From Letharia columbiana (Eukaryota > Ascomycota > Lecanoromycetes > Lecanorales > Parmeliaceae), in NCBI RefSeq assembly GCF_014066305.1, contig NW_023501042.1:682001-746000 (forward strand): a stretch of 64,000 bases of DNA. Reading direction: 5' to 3'. Positions 12,401-22,584 of this stretch are shown piece by piece. The notes below the pieces were generated by a model. It did not search any database and was not told the DNA's origin. It saw nothing but the letters and a program-made list of their open reading frames with translations. Numbering within the stretch: position 1 is the stretch's first letter; each line of letters starts with the position of its first letter. The translations under genes were made by a program, and so were the position numbers.

Positions 12401-15400
12401 ATATAAATCGTTATAAATAATATAGAAAAAGATTAAGTAAATTAGAAAATAACTTATAATATAAATATATCTTTCTTCGCTATTTAATAAAGATAAATAA
12501 GAATATAACAAACTAGACTCGAAGGTAAATCTTCTTATAAAAATATTCTTTTTATTATCGATATAGGCGGAGTTAGATAATATTAATATTAATATAATAT
12601 ATTTATAAGTTTATCTAATAGATATAATTATTATAAATAAAATAAGAAAGGTTATAATGTAAGTATTGTTAAAGAGAGTCTTAAAAAGAGACGCGATTCT
12701 TAATCTAATTCTTAAGGAGATTCTAAAGTCATTACTCTCTTATTTATATAGAATATTTAATATATATATAACGAACGACTACTATTTAGAGTACTTTAGA
12801 ATATTAATAATAATTATTCTTTTAAAGTCGAATAAGGATTATTCGATTTCTAAAGGATATCGACTAATAGCTCTACTTAATACTATAGAAAAGATAATAA
12901 AATTTATTCTTATTAGAAGAATAGCGTATTTTATAAAGATATATAAATTTCTATTAACTATATATATAGGAGGCCGTAGATTATAATTATATAAATACGA
13001 TATTTACTATCTTTTAGAAAGAATATATTAGATCTAAAACTCTAATAAAGTAGCTACGATATTATTACTAGACGTTTTAAGCGTATATAATAAAGTCTCT
13101 TATCCTCGATTACTCTATAATTTTTAAAAGTAAAAAATCGATATAAGAGTAGTTAATTAGATAGAATCGTTCTTATTTAATAAAATAATAGTACTAAAAA
13201 TAAGCGAATACTTTATATTAAAGACTTTTATAGTAATCGAAATTCCTTAAGAATCACCGCTATCGTTTATACTCTATCTCTTCTATAACTTAGATCTCAT
13301 TAATAAATATAATAATTACGTCGACTTAGAAATAATAGCTATTAACTTTATAGATAATACTATAGATCTTCTAATAATAAAAGACTTTATCGAGAAAAAC
13401 TATATCGCTCTTTATAAAATCTATAACGAGGTTTATATAAAGTAGGCGATATAATATAAATTAGAGTTCGATTTTAATAAATATTAATTATTATATCTTA
13501 ATAGAAAATAGAGATTTAGCTTAGATTATTCTCTATAACTTAATAAAAGATAATATATTAAGGCGAGACGATTTATTTACTATCTAGAAATCGAAATTAA
13601 CTTTAAACTTCTATAAAGCTATTATAATAAGAAGATTCGATCTAAAGCTATTAAAAGTATTAATATATTAGCGAGAATTACTAAATTAACGTAGAGTAAT
13701 AATTATAAGAGTATAAGATAGCTCTATTAGATAGTAATTATCTTATAAATAATATATTACTACTTAGTATAATATTAGCTTAAAAATATTATTAATTATA
13801 ATAAAACTTATTTCTTATTATTATAAAGAATTTAATTCTAGATAAAAAGAAAGATAATTAAAGTATTTAAGATTATATCTATTTTAGTACTTAATATAAA
13901 AATATATCTCTTATTAGTTAAATAATAGCTAGATAAGATTATCTTAAAAGTTATTTTATAAATCGCTATTAATCTAATATATAGCGAGATTATTAAGCTA
14001 TAATTTAAGCGATAAAAATTTAAAAGAAAATCTAAAAAGAATAGAAAACTAAGTTTATTAAAGCGATATATTAATAGATTCGAAGAATAATATAGTAATA
14101 TTAATAAGATTAAGAAATTATACTCTTTTAGCGTCGCTTTTAATTAAAAGTCTTTTAAAATAATAATTTATAAGATTAAGAAAGTCGTTAAAGAATTAGC
14201 TAAAAGATTAATTAATAAAAAATATATAATAATATATATAGATAATAGTAGGATTAATAAAAAGATAAGAGTATTAGCTATATCGTTAGATATTAATTTT
14301 ATTTTTAATATTTATTTAAACTTAAGCGACTAGTATATAATATATTTAATAAAATTATATAATATTCTTTAAGCTCTAATTATAATAGTTATATATTAAA
14401 TAAGATTATAACTTAGTAAAATTATAGTAAATATAAATAATTAAATATTAATTTAGACTATCGAAGATCTAGATAAATATTTAAAATAGATCTATATAAT
14501 ATAAATAGTATAGATTATTAATTTACTAAGATATCTTAAAGTAGTAATAGAATTATATTAGATTTTAATATATATTGATATTAATAATAATAAATAGGCG
14601 GATAGAGAGACGAAGAAGATTATTAGTTAGCGAGAGTAAGTAATTTATAATAAAAGAGTAAAGGTAAATACTAATGAAATAGCTTAATTATTAATTATAT
14701 AAATAAGAATAATATCGACAATTAAGATAGCTATTAGAGATTACGCGATAAAATAATAAACTATTAAATAGACTAATAAGAAGCGAGGCGATATTCTTAG
14801 AAGAATTTAATTAATATCGTCGAAATAAATATAACTTCTATATTCGAGAGTTAAGCGCGCTAAGACGTCGCTAATAATATAAATAAGAATTAAGAAAATA
14901 AGTCTTAAGGTCTTTCTTTATAATCGATAAGTATCGAATATAGAGAATAAAGAATATAAGTATAAAGCGAAGTAAATAGCTTAATATATTTTTTATAAAT
15001 ATAGACTATTTAGTAAGAAGCGAGAAATATAGTAAATCGAAGAAAGAAGAAAGATAAAAGAGAGAGTTATTACTTATAAGAATATGCTAATAAAACTACG
15101 CTACGCCTCTATAGCGACGAACTTTATAAGAAATATTAAATTTATTAAATAATATTAAGCTCTTAATAAGAATTAATAATAAGAATTTATTAGAGTAAGC
15201 GATTAAAAAGAAGAATACGATTAAGATGAGAGGGCTCTAGCGATATAGAATATATCTCTTTTTAAGAATTAAGTATAGTAAGATATAGAACTATAACGAT
15301 AACTTATATAGTTTTATTTATTTAAGATTATATGATTAATTAAAAGAATTAAATAGATTACGTAACTCGTATAGTCGGCTACTAGGGTAAGACTTTAGGG

Positions 15401-15435
15401 TAGTATGATATAATCAATTAATCAATTAAAAATGA
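9484..15435 (+). mobile_element. full-length Tad1-type non-LTR retrotransposon (LINE), copy 1, saturated with RIP
   Basis: The element starts AACTTTCGCACAACGCTCAT, identical to the start of the copy at 30010, and ends in an ATCAATTAATCAATT tail. Both ORFs are destroyed by stops, yet the plus strand keeps the LINE order: a CCHC-type region near 10600-10720, an endonuclease GDFNL near 11750, reverse transcriptase near 12660-13400, and an RNase H YIDNS-like start near 14230. One piece stays open (12666-12986; KGYRLIALLNTIEKIIKFIL through YIGGRRL), which is the reverse-transcriptase finger/palm region. The reverse-transcriptase box reads FIDN at about 13347 instead of FxDD. CpA and TpG are nearly absent over 5 kb while CpG persists, as expected for CpA-preferring RIP. 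Flanking near-duplicates mark the insertion. Confidence 0.85.
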
Positions 15436-15445
15436 CCTACCACTC
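15436..15445. repeat. probable LINE target-site duplication, right copy
   Basis: CCTACCACTC, next to the ATCAATT tail of the LINE; see 9474-9483. Confidence 0.55.
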
Positions 15446-15725
15446 TAAGATAGTAACCAACTACATCATTCTTTCACATTAATATTTGTATGCTAACATG
15501 CCCATATGGCAAAGCAGTGTTGGAAGATGCAGCGGCGTGCATTCCAGCGGGTGGCGAGATTGATGGCATCTTGGATGGCTGCCTGCGTTTGAAATGATAG
15601 TATGCCTAGCCAACGTCCCTCCTCTACTCCTAAAGATTATGGATCAATTGACGTTCGGTGGGATAGGGTGACAGAGATGGAATGATGATGTCAAAAGAGT
15701 GAGGGTGAGTAGCTTGCGAAGTTGG

Positions 15726-16332
15726 GCGAATTACATTTTCATACCCCAAACTATGGGATTCTTACAAATTCATACCCCATCTTACATTTTCATACCCCAA
15801 TGGGGTATGAATTTGTAAGATACCATTGACAGGGGTATGATTTTGTAAGATACCATTTATAGGGGTATGATTTTGTAAGTTGCCATCTATTGGCGGGTTG
15901 GTGTTAGGAATTATTCCTCCGGGGGCCCTGCGGGGCTCCTTAGGGGTGTCTGCAGCGTGAAGTGTAAACACCCCTATTTAACCACTTAGCGGTAACTCGG
16001 GTTACTAACAATTGGGGTAGATAGCCTGAAACACCCTAAAATACCCTTCTAATGATAGTGTCTCTGCGCTTGACAGCCAGACACTCCTATTTGGACCTAA
16101 ATAGGGCCCCGTAGGGCTCCCGTAGGGACGTCGCAGGGCCCCCGTGAGGGCTGCTGCTAACATGGTATCTTACATTTTCATACCCCAAGAAATGGTAACT
16201 TACAAATTCATACCCCAAAGACTGGCAACTTACAAATTCATACCCCATTTTTTTGGTGAGGGGTATGAAAATGTAAGATGGGGTATGAATTTGTAAGAAT
16301 CCCATAGTTTGGGGTATGAATTTGTAATTTGC
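15726..16332. mobile_element. 607-bp inverted-repeat element (MITE), copy 2 of a divergent subfamily
   Basis: Inverted repeats of about 70 bases are built from units of TTACAAATTCATACCCC and TTACATTTTCATACCCC, with CAAACTATGGGATTC between the first two. The same architecture, including TCATACCCC followed by AAACTATG, is seen in the element at 8329. The cores are also related: both contain GCGCTTGACAGCCA followed by CCTATTT-ACC-AATAGGGCC. There is no coding capacity. I could not find a target duplication at these limits (left flank GCGAAGTTGG, right flank TGCAGCAGCG), so the ends may be a few bases off or the insertion old. Confidence 0.75.
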
Positions 16333-16722
16333 TGCAGCAGCGCTAGCTCAAGATGCCGATCTAAAGCATAGTTAGTCACTTCTCTCAACATCTTAAATAC
16401 CGTGCATTCTCTTCTTCTTCCAGTCGTACTTTTACCCTCAAAGCGAGTTTCAATATCGTAGTATTCTACATTGTAACAGATTCATTAGTAACTACTATGC
16501 CACACACCATCGCCGAGCTGATGTCCGTACGGCAGCCAACTCCCAATCTTATTGAATTTGTTTACATTGTACACCCTGGAAAAGATGTGCAACATGGCTG
16601 ATCAAACTTATGGCGGAAACAGCCTCGCGGTAGCTGGTACAACGTGGTTTCTCACGACTCCGTTCCCAGAATTCTTTACCTCGACTACCGCTGAACTACA
16701 CCTGATGTACCGCAGCCTCTGT
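16333..16722. other. intergenic, nothing recognised
   Basis: A pyrimidine-rich stretch near 16400-16450 is the only compositional feature. No supported gene. Confidence 0.5.
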
Positions 16723-17385
16723 CTACATCTCCTCTTTCTGCGCTGTCCCTTTAACAGTACAACCCATATCGCTAACACGCAACTGAACCAGAAAATCCAT
16801 CGACGCAAACGTCAACGCGAAGAGAATTCACCATGCAGCCGCACACGCCACGAAGCCAAACGCCCGGCCGCACTCAAACACTTGCCCGCAACAGCCGCGG
16901 CTACCTTAGCCGTCTGCTAGAATGTGGCGGAGACGATGATGAGGGCCCACCCTACGACCGCGAGGCAGATATTGGTGCGGAGACAGCAGATGGCGAATAT
17001 GGGGGGACAGGAAGCCGATGGTCAGGAGGAGGAAGGCGAATGACGCAGCGATTGCGGTCGAATTTGTCAAGCCGGCCGATGGGTCCATCTCGCTGTATGA
17101 GGTCGAGTGTTGCCCTTTGTACTTTTCAAAAGAGGCAAAGAGACCTTTGATTTCTCTAAAGAGTTTTTGAAAAGGCGCCGATGGAGGGCGTGAGGATTGA
17201 GGAGAAAGGAAGCCAAAAACCGCCTGCAAAGTGCCCCCAGTACGGGTTCTCATACATCAGCCATGGTAGTTTGAATTCGATACATACTCACCGTGGGCGC
17301 AGAAGACCAAGAAGGGAAACGTATTGCCCAACACCCAAGAATCCTGGGATCTTCGCATCGCCATGTCCTGCCCGACACCTGGAGT
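16723..17385 (-). pseudogene. GPR1/FUN34/YaaH-family acetate transporter, broken by stops and frameshifts
   Basis: Members of this family are six-helix plasma-membrane acetate/ammonium transporters. Reading leftwards, WVLGNTFPFLVFCAHG ends at a GTGAGT donor. After the acceptor comes GGFWLPFSSILTPSIGAF, then SAGLTNSTAIAASFAFLLLT, then PIFAICCLRTNICLAVVGWA, and finally RAFGFVACAAAW followed by MDFLVQLRVSDM and a stop at 16723. The order and the GNTFP, FWLSF-like, RTN and AFGF motifs are family hallmarks. Defects are a stop or shift near 17158-17172, a shift at the G6 run 17001-17006, and a TGA at 16828-16830 directly after AAAW. The N-terminal third with the NPAPLGL-type motif is not visible. 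The number of defects makes it a real pseudogene rather than one sequencing error. Confidence 0.75.
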
Positions 17386-18116
17386 AGGTAGGCAGAGCAA
17401 TCACGAACAGACGGTTCATGCATCTGTACGATCTTCCTAAAGAAAGTCGCGAATGGTCAATTACCTTACATACATCTCACAATAATAGGCGCGTGTCTGT
17501 TGCCGGGCTCACTGACGGCAGCACGCAGTGCAGATCTTCATTTGCACTTGCATGTATGCCTTCGGCAATAGGGAATTCACTCACTGTCTTCTCTTCTACC
17601 ATCGATGAGGAGGAGTGTTCTGGGGAAGTTTTGAGGGAGATGGCACATGTCATTGTGCATACATATCTTGCATCAGTGGGAGCTTGTTGCGTATCAAGCC
17701 CTGTTTTGATAGGTAGTCCACTTCAGAGGCTGTCGACCGAACGTCAAATGAACTCGTTGCTTTTAACACAGCACAATACTAGAATAAAGCGACCTAGAAA
17801 AGGAAAAAATGTACATTTCGCAATTGTTTTTATTCAGGCAGATCTGAAAATTTATAGCATGAAATGTCGATTGTAAGCCTTGTTGATCAATGTTTATTGC
17901 GTTGCAAAGAAAGCAACTGTTTTGATGTCCTGCCAAGAGAATGTACTACCAATGTGCCAAAATACAAAATATTTGCCAAGATATGGAATACAGACAGCAC
18001 CTACACTCTCCCACCTCTTCCTCCCCTACTCTCCTCCCATCTATATATAAGCATACCTCTATCATCAGCAACCATCCAAAAGCCAGTCTCCGTACCGGGT
18101 CGCAACCCCTCTCGGC
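17386..18116. other. intergenic, nothing recognised
   Basis: A plus-strand 152-codon frame at 17418-17876 has no motif and unusual composition, and I do not call it. Otherwise empty, with the 3' flank of the Lsb1-like gene at the right. Confidence 0.5.
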
Positions 18117-18638
18117 TCAGATAATCGAATTCACCAAGTCCGAGCCTGCCGTCGCTCCGGCGCCGAAGATGGCCGCGTTGCCGAGCTTCTCCCCGAGCTT
18201 CTTGGCCCATGCTCCGTGCTGTAGGTACATGATATCTGATTAGCCTCCCTCAAAGCTTTGCTTCGCACGTTGTTGAAAAAAAGGATGTCGCCCTTGTGTA
18301 TATATAGATATACTCACCTTGGGATGCTGTGGGTTGGCAGGATGATTCGGGTCCTGCGTTGCCTGCGCGAGCTGCGGCATGTTGACGTAGTTGTTGGCGC
18401 CTTGCGCGTAGCGCGGATCGATGTAGCTACTTGGGATACCGCCGGGTTGCTGTACTAGCTGTTAGAGAGCATGAAGCTTGGGGTTTTGAAAGCATGGAAG
18501 ATGTGTACGTACGGGAAGCTGGCTCATGATGGATTGGAATTGCATAGGGTTCAGCAGGCCGGATTCGCGGAGGAATTCTAGCTCCGTGCGGATGGTGCTG
18601 AGGGAGCGGTTCGCAGCTGCTGGTTCAATGGCGCCCAT
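18117..18638 (-). CDS. Lsb1/Pin3-like protein without an SH3 domain (119 aa, three exons)
   Basis: Exons 18638-18513, 18449-18318 and 18218-18117 join in phase 0, with donors GTACGT and GTGAGT and acceptors TACAG and CTACAG. The N-terminus NRSLSTIRTELEFLRESGLL is the conserved start of yeast LAS17-binding proteins Lsb1/Lsb2(Pin3) and their filamentous homologues. The C-terminus KKLGEKLGNAAIFGAGATAG followed by SDLVNSII is the usual tail of the fungal proteins. The middle exon (QPGGIPSSYIDPRYAQGAN and a Pro/Gln/Asn-rich stretch) replaces the SH3 domain that normally binds Las17/WASP, so actin-patch binding by that route seems unlikely. The introns are 63 and 99 nt. The start is the first ATG before the conserved block. 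The 5' region is TA-rich. Confidence 0.8.
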
Positions 18639-18654
18639 TTTCGTTGCGGTGTTC

Positions 18655-18795
18655 GTGGATAGTATATATATAGTTTTGTATTTTTAGTCGTGTATATGGT
18701 CGTGTATATATATTTGTATGCAGATATAGATATATATGTATAAGTGTATATATGTATGTAGTCGTGTATATAGTTATGTATATAATTGTACAGTT
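18655..18795. repeat. TA-rich low-complexity tract upstream of the Lsb1-like gene
   Basis: Repeats of TATATA and GTGTATAT-type words over about 140 bases just 5' of the minus-strand gene. It could serve as promoter or leader, but no specific element is recognised. Confidence 0.7.
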
Positions 18796-19561
18796 GAAAG
18801 GGCCTGCTGGCCTCTTGCTTGATGACGAAACAAGGGAATCCAATGACGGGGAACGCCATGTTCGATGACATCAAGCTTTGGGGGGTGGGGAGTGTGCGTT
18901 GATTGGCCAATGCACGCAGCTGACGCAACCACTGCCAAGGCCGCTCAGGACGGACCCAGAGTCTTGCTTTTACTTTAGGTGGTGGATTTTCTTGTTTTTA
19001 GCGACAACAAGTTCAATTCTTGTCCTCCGGGCAGAAAGCATTATGGTCCTGGCTTAAGTCGCAGAACAATCAGAGACTAGGTACAACAAGACTTGTCAAT
19101 TAGGGTAACGGCCTTTGGATGTTCCTGATACTTCAGTCATGGTTGCGCAGTAATTGTCATTTGATCCCTGTGACAGTATTCTGACAGTAACGTGGTGACA
19201 GGGGCCTGTTACACAGATGACAGCGCTAGCCTGGACTGGTTACTCAACCAACCTCGAGGACTAGCACTTGTTAGATCCATGACCCTGTCTGATCTTGGTG
19301 AGTCGTTTCATTGGTGTCCTCTCTTTACCAAATCCGACTAAAACAAGATTCGCGAGCCAGAAACCCTGTTTTGACCCATTAGTCTCAGCCCTATCTGATC
19401 GAGTACCTGAAGCAAGTTCCACATGCCAAGACGCCAAGATCTCTAGCGTCAAGATGTCGGATAATATTCCACCCAGAGAGTTGCCTAGAGAATACATTTA
19501 GATCTACTTCGGAACTGCACCTTTTCAAACCTCTACCACACTGTAACAGCACATTGTTCAC
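18796..19561. other. intergenic between divergent genes
   Basis: This is the shared upstream region of the Lsb1-like gene (minus) and the 379-residue membrane-protein gene (plus). No specific site recognised. Confidence 0.5.
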
Positions 19562-20701
19562 ATGGCGACGGCTCCCTCTCAGCTTCAGAATCGACTCGCT
19601 CTGGTGTCTTCGCTCTATGGACCTGGGACGATCACCTGTTGGTACCTCACGGCTTTATCTGTCCTAGTATCATGGACACTGCATCCAAGGAAGCGAAAGT
19701 CTGGGTCTATTGATGTGGATCTTATTGCGGTTTTAACCCTTCCCGCGGTCGCTGCAGGTCATCTGGTCGCACAGGCCCGAAAGTTTTCGAACCAAGACAA
19801 CCATGCGCAGACAACCAGCAGTGCCGATTGGAAGTATCTACAGTCTATTGCAGCAATCGAAGCACCGTTCAATGTCACCGAGACCTTCATGGCGATCAGC
19901 GTCATCCTGTTCATAGTCGCTGCGTGGATGGTTTGTATTCGGAGAGCGATCTTCGTTGCCTTGGTTGGACTTCTGTGCTTTGCTGTCGAGTGCTATATCC
20001 ACTTCTCCAGATTCATGGACCTTGGCCTTCGATACGAGCCAAGGGTGTCAGCAGGCGACTACCCTGCCTTCAGTCGATTATTCGTTGCAGACTTCGCCGG
20101 TCTGGTAGTAGCTATCTTAGTGACACTGTCTATTTGTGGCCTGATCAGTGCTGCAATCGCCTTTTCCATGCTGGTCCCACCCAGGACACCATCCTCACGT
20201 TCACGACAAGATATTGAAAGAGTCAACGAAGCAGCTCTGAGGGAAGGAATATCTTTCCGATTCGGGAGTTCTGCGGCTGAAGGCACGCCCAGCACTCAAA
20301 CGACACATGGCACACCATTGGCTGAGAAGTCCGAAGACCTTCACTTGCGTGCAATCACGATGGTGACCACATTGTTCCTCCCCCTGACATTCATTCTATC
20401 CTTGCTGCCTTCATATTGGCACAGCACTATGTACTATAATGTCACATCTACTACGACGTCGTTCTGGCAGACGCTCGACCGGTATGCAACTCGACTTGGA
20501 CGAGACTTCTTCCCGCGCACTGCATGCTCTATTACGGATCTTGATCAAGTAGTAGCAGCAGCCGCAGGGTCCACAGTGCTAGGATTCAACGTTTACAGTG
20601 TCGCAAAAGCATACTACAAGATGTGGACTGTTAGAAGGATACCACCTTCAGAAACGACTGGCATTGAATTGAGCAGAGTCGACAATCATTCTGCACCATA
20701 G
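19562..20701 (+). CDS. fungal multi-pass membrane protein of unknown function (379 aa)
   Basis: A single uninterrupted exon starts at MATAPSQLQNRL. About six to seven hydrophobic segments are visible: around residues 20-37, 55-70, 107-145 (two), 178-205, 265-290 and a weaker one near 345. An early YGPGTITCWYLTALSVLVSW and the following HPRKRKSGSIDVDLIAVLTL are reminiscent of a conserved ascomycete membrane family without an assigned role. The loop at residues 205-255 is polar and Ser/Thr-rich. The start is the first ATG of the frame and is preceded by an A/C-rich leader (CACATGG). It is not duplicated in this window. Location in a membrane is well supported; the function is unknown. Confidence 0.85.
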   Translation: MATAPSQLQNRLALVSSLYGPGTITCWYLTALSVLVSWTLHPRKRKSGSIDVDLIAVLTLPAVAAGHLVAQARKFSNQDNHAQTTSSADWKYLQSIAAIEAPFNVTETFMAISVILFIVAAWMVCIRRAIFVALVGLLCFAVECYIHFSRFMDLGLRYEPRVSAGDYPAFSRLFVADFAGLVVAILVTLSICGLISAAIAFSMLVPPRTPSSRSRQDIERVNEAALREGISFRFGSSAAEGTPSTQTTHGTPLAEKSEDLHLRAITMVTTLFLPLTFILSLLPSYWHSTMYYNVTSTTTSFWQTLDRYATRLGRDFFPRTACSITDLDQVVAAAAGSTVLGFNVYSVAKAYYKMWTVRRIPPSETTGIELSRVDNHSAP

Positions 20702-22584
20702 AAGTCTCTATGCCTAGGCAAAGGAAGTAGTTCGATCAGTACCGGTGCTCTCACGACCTAACAAAGCTGGTACAACATTGATGGCTAATCACTACTTTAC
20801 AGCACATGTACTAGAATCATGTTGTGATTAGCCGTAGGCGCAACGACTCCACACGCGGGTGACAGACATATCCGCACACCCTAAAATTGGAAAGTCGATG
20901 ATAATTTCACAACCAAGAATCCTAGCTGAAGATTCTTGCGAGTTAAATTTGAGGACCTCATCAATACAAGTAGACCGCTCCGCAAAAGTTTATCCTTGAA
21001 GAGAATAATCGTCGAGTTGTCTCAGCTGACAAGGTGGAGAGACTTCTTGGCGTGTGCGGATAGTTATTTCTGTCACCCGCGTGCTCCACAGGGAAAAATT
21101 TGACCTTAAAATTAAGGTCCTTCTCTGTTAGACTTGGATGGGCGGCAGCAGCAACGAAACCGGTGATAATCATCAATCCAGCGGTTGCTATGATATAGAG
21201 CCAATCAATGAATGGCTCTACCGACCCCTTTTCATGATTTAGCGGTCTCATTCTCAGCCCAAGATATTGGACTCGGACCGTCTCTATGCTGCAGATACAC
21301 GAAAGGAGATGGATGGGTGAAGGGAGCTGTGATTGGCGCGCATCGTCTCTCACCTTCCACATATCTGGCACCCGGAGGACGCAGCCTCAGTGGTGCTTAC
21401 ATGCTGTGGGACAGGTTCCTTTGTATCCTCTCATCGAACAACAACAACCCCCCAAGTCTTACTTTAGAGCCCTGAACTTCGGCCAATGTCCCGACCATTG
21501 GGGCACAATTTTGCTTACTTAAGTGCCAAGACCCACCCCGCTTATCATTGTGCGGTATTATTGTGCCTCGATAGGCCTACCGGAGACTAGAGACGAGGCT
21601 GAGGTCTAGTAATCGCAACGTCTTGAGGTAACGTTGATACGTAGGTTTTGCTGTCATCGCAGCGATGTGGATGGAATCCTTCATGCCTTCTCCGCGTGAT
21701 TGCATAAAACAAGGCCGATCAAGCAAGCGACCTTGACTTACCTCGTACACTAAGCGCACAGCAACTTGCAACCTTACCCTGCGCGGTCCACTGGTTCCCT
21801 TGATCCGCAAAACCTCCCCATGGCGCCCGTACAATCGACAGAGCACTTATGTGTCATGTCATGCCAATATAATCCTACGACTTATCTTTCTGAGGGTGGG
21901 AATTGATAGCTAAATGATATCGGCTATGTGCGAGTCATGCATGCTGCATGCACCTCGCCATTGTGCGAGCCGATCAATCCACGCAAGGCTACGTTTCGCC
22001 CGGGAGTCAAGTTAAGTCAGCATCTATGTCTTGAGGGGGGGAGCAGAGACGAGGCTATGAATGATTGAAAGCTTCCCCAAGTCAGTAAGGTTTTCAAATG
22101 ATCATTCTGGTCCTGATCTCTTGTGCTTCAGCTCTATAGATCATTCATATTGTTAAAAGAAATCCCGGTTTTACATTTGTACAGTTTGGGTCTCTGAGTA
22201 TTAGTGCAAATTGGGACTCAAAACAGATCAGCATATCTTGAGGGCCAAGTTGGCAGTCTGAGCCCTACTTGCATCGAACACTTGGCATGAGTCAAGAGCC
22301 AGTACTTCAGGAGTGGCACATAACGCTCTCTTCATGCACTTTGGGGACACCATGTCCCTAGTGTCCTTCCTAATCACGTTTTACATGCAGATTTTCGCCC
22401 CTTTTGGCTGTATCATCGTTACATTCCTAATGCGAGTTTATCAATGCCACTCCAATTTTCTTTCCATCTTGTCCACTTCAACCCTGGCAGGTATTACTTA
22501 TAATGGCACTCAGTCACCTATCGCGAGTTCCATTCCATCTGGGCCCAAACCCCAAAAACACATTCCAGACAGCCCCGACCACAA
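20702..22584. other. gene-poor 1.9 kb stretch with possible relics
   Basis: A minus-strand frame at 20961-21371 contains one convincing membrane segment (DWLYIIATAGLMIITGFVAA) but no recognisable family. A minus-strand piece near 21840-21780 (LYGRHGEVLRIKGTSGPR) faintly resembles the N-terminal part of fungal P450s. Both are too short to call. 22100-22584 is the upstream region of the next gene. Confidence 0.4.

Noticed and set aside
9484..15435. Intact LINE proteins
   Set aside because: Stops occur every few codons. The one open piece (12666-12986) is a surviving fragment of reverse transcriptase, not a gene.
15436..16332. A target duplication for MITE copy 2
   Set aside because: Flanks at the apparent ends do not match over 8-11 bases; I could not establish one.
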